Below are positions 17,101 to 22,876 of a stretch of DNA of 24,872 nt, piece after piece. Both the position numbers and the translations under genes were made by a program. The first letter of the stretch is position 1, and every line of letters begins with the position of its first letter. The notes under the pieces were generated by a model. The model did no database searches. It saw only the letters and a program-made list of their open reading frames with translations, and was not told the origin of the DNA. The stretch is from an uncultured Bacteroidales bacterium (lineage in GTDB: Bacteria > Bacteroidota > Bacteroidia > Bacteroidales > UBA932): positions 1-24,872 of the forward strand of contig CAJGBW010000021.1 in NCBI GenBank assembly GCA_904501835.1, read 5' to 3'.

Positions 17101-17140
17101 GGAAAACGATTCGCGGCAACGGAAAAACGACTCGCGAGGA
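17101..17140. repeat. Imperfect 20-bp direct repeat downstream of ispE
   Basis: Two adjacent units share GGAAAA(A)CGA(T/C)TCGCG, starting at 17101 and 17121. The array ends 24 bp from the ispE stop codon. The second unit contains the palindrome CTCGCGAG. Confidence 0.55.
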
Positions 17141-17164
17141 AATGTGCCTCGTGGTGGCGATTAC

Positions 17165-18331
17165 TTATTTGGGCCAGATGGCGAAGAAGGCGCTGCCGCT
17201 GCCGGACATTGACGCGTAGATTGCACCCTCGTGATAGAGTTCATCTTTCAGCTCGCCGAGTTGGGGGTACATTGCCACGACTCCTGCCTCAAAATCATTT
17301 TTGATGCAGTCTTTCCACGACTCCACCGGCATAGCTAGACGCTCACACAGAGGAATTTCAGGAATGCTGGGTTTCACACTGGCATAGGCCTGGGCGGTTG
17401 AAACCGAAATGCCATCAATATAAGTACAAGAAATTGTGTATTTATCGAAAAAGTCACCCATGGGATATTCGCTCAAAATCTCGCCGCGACCGCTGCCAAA
17501 CATGGGCTTGTTATATATAAAGAAGGCACAATCACTCCCCAAACGGGCGGCGTATGAAGCCAATTGCGACTGCGTCAAGCTCAAGGAGAAAAGTTCGTTC
17601 AGCGCAAGCAAAGTATAAGCAGCATCGGCTGAACCACCACCCAGTCCGGCACCTACCGGAGAAAATTTTTCCAAAACGATTTTCACCGAAGGGAGGTTAA
17701 AATCGGCATCCAGCAAACGATATGCTTTGACACACAGGTCTTTCAGCGGATCCCAATCCACACCGGCCTCACGAAAAATAGTTATCATCACTTTGCCGTC
17801 CTCGCTAATCGCCTGACGCCAAGCGTAATCCGAGGCGGGGTCGCTTGCAGAAGCGCCAGCGGAAGAATCCGAGGCGAAGTTTGGGATGCAAGCAGAGTCC
17901 GTGGCGGAAGCGTAATCCGAGGCGGGGTCGCTTGCAGAAGCACCAGCGGAAGAATCCGAGGTAGGAGCGGAGCCTGAGCCAAAGGTGGAATCTGAGGCAG
18001 AAGCTATGGAAGGGTCAGATATAGGGATGCAAGCAGAGTCCGTGGCAGGAGCGGAGCCTGGGGTGAAGTTTGGAGCGGAGCCTGAGCCAAAGGCAGAAGT
18101 GGAAGCAGAGGCAGAGTCAGTGGCGGAAGCGGAAGCAGAAGTACGGAGGGCGCTGACACGGGATAGGACGTCGTGAATCAGGGCAGAGGGCTCGTCAGCG
18201 GGCAACACTTCCAAGCAATCGTGAAAATCGTCACACGGCAAAAACAGGGTCTCAATATCGTGAAAGCCGTCCGGACGTTTTCGTAAAATGTCCAGGCCTA
18301 AATTTACTTTTATATTAGGGTGAAGAAGCAT
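17165..18331 (-). CDS. ispE: 4-diphosphocytidyl-2-C-methyl-D-erythritol kinase with large repeat insert
   Basis: 388 aa against about 270-280 for the family. It is a GHMP kinase that phosphorylates CDP-ME in the MEP isoprenoid pathway. The N-terminus HPNIKVNLGLDILRKRPDGFHDIET holds the substrate-binding and catalytic Lys8. The glycine-rich ATP loop PVGAGLGGGSADAA is at 225-238. LGSDCAFF supplies the catalytic Asp267, and SGSGSAFF closes the C-terminus. All core motifs are intact, so the gene is probably functional. The extra length is one Ser/Ala/Asp/Gly-rich insert at about residues 64-172, between the strand ending LPADEPSALI and SEDGKVMITIFREAG. It is the last gene of the sufB-pnuC-sufC-sufD-ispE run, 124 bp after sufD. 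The ATG coincides with the start of a degenerate 39-bp repeat array. Confidence 0.93.
   Translation of the reverse strand: MLLHPNIKVNLGLDILRKRPDGFHDIETLFLPCDDFHDCLEVLPADEPSALIHDVLSRVSALRTSASASATDSASASTSAFGSGSAPNFTPGSAPATDSACIPISDPSIASASDSTFGSGSAPTSDSSAGASASDPASDYASATDSACIPNFASDSSAGASASDPASDYAWRQAISEDGKVMITIFREAGVDWDPLKDLCVKAYRLLDADFNLPSVKIVLEKFSPVGAGLGGGSADAAYTLLALNELFSLSLTQSQLASYAARLGSDCAFFIYNKPMFGSGRGEILSEYPMGDFFDKYTISCTYIDGISVSTAQAYASVKPSIPEIPLCERLAMPVESWKDCIKNDFEAGVVAMYPQLGELKDELYHEGAIYASMSGSGSAFFAIWPK
17816..18142 (-). repeat. In-frame low-complexity repeat insert in ispE
   Basis: About 109 codons with no counterpart in IspE. It is built from near-identical DNA blocks: a 54-bp block at 17821-17874 and 17908-17961 (one mismatch, offset 87); a 23-bp block at 17883 and 18024 (offset 141); and a 22-bp block at 17964-17985 and 18072-18093 (offset 108). 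Every offset is divisible by three. The peptide shows SDSSAGASASDPASDYA twice, ATDSACIP twice and FGSGSAP twice. The 18093-18150 end is almost pure purine on the plus strand (GGAAGC and CAGAAG words). Confidence 0.9.
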
Positions 18332-18456
18332 CGGAAATAAAACAAACTACTGTGCGAGAGAAACAACTATCGGGGACGAAACGATTTATTGTAAGAGATG
18401 AAGAAACAGCGAGAGCAAAACGAATTGGTGTGTAAGATAAGCAACCATCGGGGAAC
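18329..18456. repeat. Degenerate 39-bp tandem array between sufD and ispE
   Basis: Three units of 38-40 bp (18329-18367, 18368-18407, 18408-18445) and the start of a fourth (18446-18456) fill the whole gap. Shared words are (C/T)ATCGG at the unit start, AAAC(A/G)A, TGT(G/A)(C/A)(A/G)AGA and a closing (A/G)(A/C)AAC. The array begins exactly at the ispE start codon and ends at the sufD stop codon. Confidence 0.6.
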
Positions 18457-19256
18457 TACACAAAAAATGTGGTGAGGACCTCATCGACGCGAGCAACCAT
18501 TTCTTCGCGAACTGTCTCATTTTGAACAGTTTGCAAAACCGGCCAAGCGAAAGAATGGAGTTGAAGCAGACGGGCTTGTTCCAAGGTGAGTCCGCGCGAA
18601 CGCATATAGAATTGTTCATTCTCATCCAACGAACCGCTACTTGCACCATGTGAGCATTTCACGTCATCGGCATAGATTTCCAATTGCGGAAGCGCCGAAA
18701 TCTTAGCTTTTTCAGACAACAGCAAAGCGTGTGAACTTTGGTAGGCCTGGGTCTTCTGTGCATCAGGCATCACGCGAATTCGGCCATCAAAATTGACGCG
18801 GCTATCTCCAGTCGCAATGCAACGAACCAACTGACTGGATGAGGCATTGGGAGTAGCATGAACTACCTCTATTTCAATCGTTTGTCTATCTTTTTCCCCT
18901 GCCAGACAAAGCACATTCAAAGAAAAATCGGCATGCTCTCCCTGCAAAACCACCTTCAAAGAGGGCAATGAGGGGGCGCCGGGCAGAATCAAAAAGGTCC
19001 ACGCCAATTGCTCTCCTTCGGACAAATAAATTTCCTGCGGGAGTGTATACTGAGCAGCAGAAGCAGGGCGGGTGGAATCCTGCGCGAGAACATCGCAAGT
19101 GCCAGAAGCAGCGCGCACGGCGGAGTCGGAAGCAACAGCGAGGCCGGAGGAAATGCACGCGGCGGGGTCGACGGCGGAGCCAGAAGCGACTGCGAGGCCG
19201 CACGCGGCGGGGAAGGACCTTACGGAACCGTTATCAAATATCCAGATTTGCTCCAT
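18456..19256 (-). CDS. sufD: SufD-like Fe-S assembly scaffold subunit, shortened
   Basis: 266 aa against about 420-450 for usual SufD. The ATG at 19254-19256 follows the sufC stop after a single base. The frame stays open further upstream but overlaps sufC with a non-homologous translation, so that extension is rejected. The C-terminal two thirds is the SufBD beta-helix core: MPDAQKTQAYQSSHALLL, then PQLEIYADDVKCSHGA with the conserved Cys201 and His203 (equivalent to C358/H360 of E. coli SufD, at the SufB-SufD interface), and NEQFYMRSRGLTLEQARLLQLHSFA. The usual N-terminal helical domain is missing. In its place residues 14-68 are an Ala/Ser/Val-rich repeat. SufD with SufB and SufC forms the SufBC2D scaffold, and keeping the interface residues suggests function is retained. 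Confidence 0.88.
   Translation of the reverse strand: MEQIWIFDNGSVRSFPAACGLAVASGSAVDPAACISSGLAVASDSAVRAASGTCDVLAQDSTRPASAAQYTLPQEIYLSEGEQLAWTFLILPGAPSLPSLKVVLQGEHADFSLNVLCLAGEKDRQTIEIEVVHATPNASSSQLVRCIATGDSRVNFDGRIRVMPDAQKTQAYQSSHALLLSEKAKISALPQLEIYADDVKCSHGASSGSLDENEQFYMRSRGLTLEQARLLQLHSFAWPVLQTVQNETVREEMVARVDEVLTTFFV
19053..19217 (-). repeat. In-frame Ala/Ser-rich repeat near the N-terminus of sufD
   Basis: Residues about 14-68. An 18-codon (54-bp) period is visible: the plus-strand words ACGGCGGAG...GAAGC...GCGAGGCCG start at 19117 and again at 19171. The peptide shows GLAVASGSAV and GLAVASDSAV 18 residues apart. It shares GCGGGGTCG and CAGAAGC words with the ispE insert. Confidence 0.8.
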
Positions 19257-19257
19257 T

Positions 19258-20001
19258 TTACAGTCCTTCGTAACCTTTTTCTTCGATTTCAGCAACCAAC
19301 TCGCGACCGGCGGTCTTGATGATGCGGCCGTCTTTGAGGATGTGCACAAAATCGGGTACAATATAATCCAACAAGCGCTGGTAGTGGGTAATGACGATGG
19401 AGGCCTTCTGGGGCGTGTGCAATTTATTGACACCATCCGCCACAATACGCAACGCATCCACGTCCAAGCCGCTGTCGGTCTCGTCCAGAATGCTCAAATC
19501 CGGATCCAACATGGCCATTTGGAAGATCTCATTTCGCTTTTTCTCACCACCTGAAAAACCGACATTCACTTCTCTTTTGGCAAACTCCTGCTTCATTTGC
19601 AAAAGCGCCATTTTCTCTTTTCGGAGCGCCAAAAATTCCGCCGGAGACAACTCGGGCAGCCCTTGGGCCTTTCTGCGGCAGGAAAGCGCGGTTTTCATAA
19701 AATTGGTAATGCTCACGCCGGGAATCTCAACGGGATATTGAAACGACAGAAACAACCCCGCCCAAGAACGTTCCTCCGGGCTCATGGCCAACAGGTCCTG
19801 TCCCTTGAAAAGCACCTCGCCTTGGGTAACTTCGTACTGCGGTTTGCCCGTCAGGACAGCGCCAAGCGTACTTTTTCCGGCGCCGTTGGGACCCATGATG
19901 GCATGAATTTCTCCCTCACGAATGGTCAAATTGATACCCTTGAGGATTTCCTTGCCCTGTATGGTAGCATGTAAATCTTTGATTTCCAGCAATGTATTCA
20001 T
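19258..20001 (-). CDS. sufC: Fe-S cluster assembly ATPase SufC
   Basis: 247 aa, normal length, cytoplasmic ABC-type ATPase that drives the SufBD scaffold. Walker A GPNGAGKST is near residues 37-45. The Q-loop region LFLSFQYPVEIPGVS is characteristic of SufC. The signature FSGGEKKR precedes Walker B with the SufC-specific DETDSGLD and the switch histidine in ITHYQRLLDY. No insert is present, unlike its neighbours. Start and stop are tightly coupled: the ATG is one base after the pnuC stop, and the sufD ATG is one base after its own stop. Confidence 0.97.
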   Translation of the reverse strand: MNTLLEIKDLHATIQGKEILKGINLTIREGEIHAIMGPNGAGKSTLGAVLTGKPQYEVTQGEVLFKGQDLLAMSPEERSWAGLFLSFQYPVEIPGVSITNFMKTALSCRRKAQGLPELSPAEFLALRKEKMALLQMKQEFAKREVNVGFSGGEKKRNEIFQMAMLDPDLSILDETDSGLDVDALRIVADGVNKLHTPQKASIVITHYQRLLDYIVPDFVHILKDGRIIKTAGRELVAEIEEKGYEGL

Positions 20002-20002
20002 A

Positions 20003-20605
20003 TTATTTCATTTTTTTCCAATGGAAGAGCGAAGCCACTCCGTTCAACAGATAAAGGGCGCTGACAAACGACATGGCGATATTGCCCACCGAAATATGCA
20101 GCGTGAACTGGGTGATATTGACCAGCAACCATGCAATCCAACAATCCCATTTTTTCTGGGCAGAGAGGAATTGGGCCACCAAAATCAACACGGTCACGCA
20201 CGAATCCAAATAGGGATGGGGGTCAGCGGGGAACAGACGGTCCAGGAGCGCGCCCCAAGCGAATGAAAGCAACAACACCGAAGCGACTGCAAAAACACGT
20301 TGCATCCAGGTCAGGTTGGTGACTTTCAACTGCCCATCTTTGGAGGCTTCTTTGGGCTTGGGATGGGTCCAGCGATAATGCCCTATGATATTGATACACA
20401 GGGAAACAGGCTGAAGCATCAGGCTCGCGAGAAGGTTTTTGTGCCAAAAGAGCAGGAAGAGGGCCACCGTGTAGAGATAGCCCACCCAGAAATTGTATTT
20501 GCTGCCGCGACCGGCCAAAAACACACAAGTCAAGCCCAACAACGATGAAATAAAATCGATGAGGGTAATGCTTGCGCCGCCTATTTCAAAAAGTACAATA
20601 TCCAT
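20003..20605 (-). CDS. pnuC: PnuC-family vitamin/nucleoside transporter
   Basis: 200 aa, very hydrophobic with about seven membrane segments. The pattern GRGSKYNFWVGYLYTVALFLLFW, the Trp-rich loop INIIGHYRWTHPKPKE, and AQFLSAQKKWDCWIAWLLVNI match PnuC-family facilitators. The family carries nicotinamide riboside, but PnuT-type members carry thiamine and PnuX-type riboflavin, and Bacteroidota have several types. The substrate is therefore uncertain and the symbol denotes the family. It is embedded between sufB (99 bp upstream) and sufC (1 bp downstream), which is not a standard suf gene. Co-transcription could link cofactor-precursor uptake to Fe-S supply; this is inference. Confidence 0.83.
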   Translation of the reverse strand: MDIVLFEIGGASITLIDFISSLLGLTCVFLAGRGSKYNFWVGYLYTVALFLLFWHKNLLASLMLQPVSLCINIIGHYRWTHPKPKEASKDGQLKVTNLTWMQRVFAVASVLLLSFAWGALLDRLFPADPHPYLDSCVTVLILVAQFLSAQKKWDCWIAWLLVNITQFTLHISVGNIAMSFVSALYLLNGVASLFHWKKMK

Positions 20606-20704
20606 TTTCTTTCCTAAAATATCATTCCACCCGTTACGGTCTCCGACCTGTCGCCAACTTCAGCTGTGCGCAGTCGCGAACCTATCGCGGATCCGCCCCG
20701 CTGG

Positions 20705-22312
20705 CTATCCTACGGAACCTTCGAGGGTTACTTGCAGGAGTTTGCGCGCCTCAACGGCAAATTCCATGGGCAATTTGTTCAACACCTCGCGGGCATATCC
20801 ATTGACAATCAGACCGACCGCCTCTTCGGCTCCGATACCGCGTTGACCGCAATAGAAAAGCTGCTCCTCACTGATTTTTCCGGTGGTCGCCTCGTGGGCC
20901 GTCACCGCGCTCGGACAAGCATTTTCAATCACAGGGAAAGTGTGTGCCCCGCATTTATCCCCAATGAGCAGACTGTCGCATTGCGAATAGTTCTGCGCGT
21001 GTTCCGCGCCTGGCAACATTTTCACCAGACCGCGATAACTGTTTTGGCTCACGCCCGCCGAAATACCTTTGCTCACAATACGGCTGCGGGTATTTTTGCC
21101 TATATGTATCATTTTGGTACCTGTGTCCGCCTGTTGGTGATGGTTGGTCACAGCCACCGAATAAAATTCTGAAGAAGAATTATCCCCTTTGAGTATGGTG
21201 GAGGGATATTTCCACGTAATGGCCGAACCCGTCTCGACCTGCGTCCAGCTCAAATGACTGCCGCTGCCCTTGCAGATTCCGCGTTTGGTCACGAAGTTGA
21301 AAATACCGCCACGGCCCTGAGCATCACCGGGATACCAGTTCTGAACGGTGGAATATTTCACGTCCGCATCCTTCTCCACGATAATCTCGACCACCGCGGC
21401 ATGAAGCTGATTTTCGTCTCGCATCGGAGCCGTACAGCCCTCCATATAACTGACATAAGAACCCTCGTCCGCTACGATGAGCGTTCGCTCGAACTGCCCC
21501 GTTCCACGCGCGTTGATGCGGAAATAACTGGACAATTCCATCGGACAATGCACCCCTTTCGGGATATAACAGAACGAACCATCGGAAAATACGGCAGAAT
21601 TGAGCGCCGCATAGAAATTATCGCCCACAGGCACCACGCTGGCAAGGTATTTTCGCACCAGCTCCGGGTATTCCTGCACCGCTTCGCTGAATGAGCAGAA
21701 GATAATCCCCTTCTCCGCCAATGCCTTACGGAAAGTCGTCTTGACCGACACGGAATCAAACACCGCATCGAACGCAACCTGACCCGAAGCGCCTTCCACA
21801 TTCGCATCCCCGGGCTGAGCCTCGCCAGAAAGCGCATCCCCGGCCTGAGCCTCGCCGTTTTCGCCGCTCGCCTGCCCCTCGCCCGAAAGTCCATCCGCCG
21901 CTTGCCCGTCCGCATTTGCGCCGGACTGCGCTGCGCCGCCAGCCGTCGGAAGTTCCTCCAAGCCGGCCAAAGCACGGCGTTCCGAGAGTGGAATTCCCAA
22001 TTTTTCAAAGGTCGCTTCCAACTCCGGATCTATCTCCCCCGTCCCTTTCGGTTTGGGCGCTGCGTAATAGATAATATCCTGAAAATCAATCTCCGGAATA
22101 GTCAAATGTCCCCAGGTCGGCAAAGGCATGGTCTGCCATTTGCGGAAAGCATTGAGGCGAAAATCCAACAACCATTGCGGCTCGTTTTTCTTGGCCGAAA
22201 TTAGACGGATAATATCCTCATTGAGTCCCTTAGGGATAAACTCCTGCTCAAGCTCGGTCGTAAAACCGTGCTCATACTCGCCTTGGGTTACTTTTTCTAT
22301 GATATTTTCCAT
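20705..22312 (-). CDS. sufB: Fe-S cluster assembly scaffold protein SufB, with internal insert
   Basis: 535 aa against about 480 in related Bacteroidota. It is the core subunit of the SufBC2D scaffold that assembles nascent Fe-S clusters. Recognised segments: GFTTELEQEFIPKGLNEDI at the N-terminus; FDAVFDSVSVKTTF; VFSDGSFCYIPKGVHCPMEL; EGCTAPMRDENQLHAAVVEI; KYSTVQNWYPGD; and YSQCDSLLIGDKCGAHTFP with Cys445 (equivalent to the active Cys405 of E. coli). It also has HEATTGKISEEQLFY with Glu474 and ends NKLPMEFAVEARKLLQVTLE. Between LSERRALAG and VAFDAVF, adjacent in orthologues, lies a Gly/Ala/Glu-rich insert at about 119-178. It is the first gene of the suf run, with a predicted promoter and palindrome upstream. 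No sufS, sufE or sufU is nearby. Confidence 0.96.
   Translation of the reverse strand: MENIIEKVTQGEYEHGFTTELEQEFIPKGLNEDIIRLISAKKNEPQWLLDFRLNAFRKWQTMPLPTWGHLTIPEIDFQDIIYYAAPKPKGTGEIDPELEATFEKLGIPLSERRALAGLEELPTAGGAAQSGANADGQAADGLSGEGQASGENGEAQAGDALSGEAQPGDANVEGASGQVAFDAVFDSVSVKTTFRKALAEKGIIFCSFSEAVQEYPELVRKYLASVVPVGDNFYAALNSAVFSDGSFCYIPKGVHCPMELSSYFRINARGTGQFERTLIVADEGSYVSYMEGCTAPMRDENQLHAAVVEIIVEKDADVKYSTVQNWYPGDAQGRGGIFNFVTKRGICKGSGSHLSWTQVETGSAITWKYPSTILKGDNSSSEFYSVAVTNHHQQADTGTKMIHIGKNTRSRIVSKGISAGVSQNSYRGLVKMLPGAEHAQNYSQCDSLLIGDKCGAHTFPVIENACPSAVTAHEATTGKISEEQLFYCGQRGIGAEEAVGLIVNGYAREVLNKLPMEFAVEARKLLQVTLEGSVG
21779..21958 (-). repeat. In-frame Gly/Ala/Gln-rich repeat insert in sufB
   Basis: About 60 codons at residues 119-178. 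A 30-bp unit (CGCATCCCCGG(G/C)CTGAGC followed by CTCGCC on the plus strand) starts at 21803 and again at 21833, encoding GEAQAGDALS then GEAQPGDANV, a 10-residue period. Further degenerate copies (DGLSGEGQAS, GENGEAQ) lie before these in the protein. Confidence 0.85.
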
Positions 22313-22341
22313 CTGTCAGTTTGTTAGCCGCCTTTCATATA

Positions 22342-22355
22342 AGACACAAGTGTCT
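22342..22355. promoter_or_regulatory. Palindrome in the sufB leader, possible operator
   Basis: AGACAC and GTGTCT are perfect inverted 6-mers separated by AA. The site lies 30-43 bp upstream of the sufB ATG and just downstream of the predicted transcript start, a place where a repressor could act on the suf operon. No regulator gene is adjacent. Confidence 0.35.
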
Positions 22356-22374
22356 GTTTTCAAAAAGCGAATTG

Positions 22375-22382
22375 CAAAGATA
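22375..22382 (-). promoter_or_regulatory. Predicted -7 promoter element for the suf operon
   Basis: On the minus strand this reads TATCTTTG, an exact match to TAnnTTTG, giving a leader of about 56 nt before sufB. A -33 TTG is not evident. On the opposite strand, CATATTTG at 22404-22411 (7 of 8 bases) is a candidate for dut. Confidence 0.45.
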
Positions 22383-22430
22383 GGAATTTATCAGTAAATT
22401 TTGCATATTTGCATTTCAAACAATATACCT

Positions 22431-22865
22431 ATGAAAGTCAAAATCATCAACAAATCCGCCTATCCTTGTCCGCAATATGCCACCGAGCAATCTGCCGGCA
22501 TGGATTTGAAAGCCAATATCACAGAAAGCATCACCCTTGGTTCGTTGGAAAGAGCCATTGTTCCGACCGGACTTTATATGGCTTTGCCCAATGGTTTTGA
22601 GGCGCAAATCCGCCCCCGCAGTGGTCTGGCAGCAAAAAAAGGCATCAGCGTCCTCAACAGCCCCGGCACGATTGACGCAGATTATCGCGGAGAAATCTGT
22701 GTGATTTTGGTCAATCTTTCCAAAGAGGATTTCGTGATCAATCCGGGCGAACGCATCGCCCAAATGGTGATTGCCCGCTACGAGAGCGTGGAATGGGAAG
22801 AGGTAGAATCCCTCGATAGCACCGAGCGCGGCGCAGGCGGTTTCGGCAGTACCGGCGTAAAATAG
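22431..22865 (+). CDS. dut: dUTP diphosphatase (dUTPase)
   Basis: 144 aa from the ATG at 22431. An upstream in-frame TTG at 22401 would add a non-homologous decapeptide and is rejected. It hydrolyses dUTP to dUMP and PPi, keeping uracil out of DNA and feeding dTMP synthesis. All five trimeric-dUTPase motifs are present: SAGMDLKA (1), RPRSGLAAKKGI (2), GTIDADYRGEI (3, with the catalytic Asp), ERIAQMVI (4) and ERGAGGFGSTG (5, the C-terminal lid). The gene is divergent from sufB, and its stop lies 11 bp from the stop of the converging U32 gene. Confidence 0.97.
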   Translation: MKVKIINKSAYPCPQYATEQSAGMDLKANITESITLGSLERAIVPTGLYMALPNGFEAQIRPRSGLAAKKGISVLNSPGTIDADYRGEICVILVNLSKEDFVINPGERIAQMVIARYESVEWEEVESLDSTERGAGGFGSTGVK

Positions 22866-22876
22866 ACGCGCCGCAA

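Larger units (their letters stand above)
15914..17164. other. 1.25 kb gene-free interval with repeats and a GC-rich island
   Basis: No credible gene is present on either strand. The short open frames here have low-complexity or repeat-derived translations and no start context. The part next to the lipoprotein gene (15914-16080) is AT-rich and should hold its promoter. The best -7 candidate is TAAGTTTA on the minus strand at 16007-16014, one base off consensus. Further on lie a GC-rich island (16110-16395), a region with direct and inverted repeats (16528-16637), a 12-bp tandem repeat (16802-16832), a duplicated hairpin (16969-17053) and a 20-bp direct repeat next to the ispE stop (17101-17140). 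Confidence 0.75.

Noticed and set aside
17985..18176. Plus-strand frame rich in Glu/Ala inside ispE
   Set aside because: It is the antisense of the purine-rich repeat insert; low-complexity repeats keep several frames open.
17165..18331. ispE as a pseudogene or frameshifted gene because of its abnormal length
   Set aside because: All GHMP-kinase motifs are intact on both sides of the insert and the reading frame is uninterrupted.
19257..19457. Upstream extension of sufD into sufC
   Set aside because: The extension overlaps the conserved 3' end of sufC in another frame and its translation has no SufD character; an ATG one base after the sufC stop is the natural start.
22401..22430. TTG start adding ten residues to dut
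   Set aside because: The extra residues are not part of the dUTPase fold and lie over a promoter-like element; the ATG at 22431 matches the family start.
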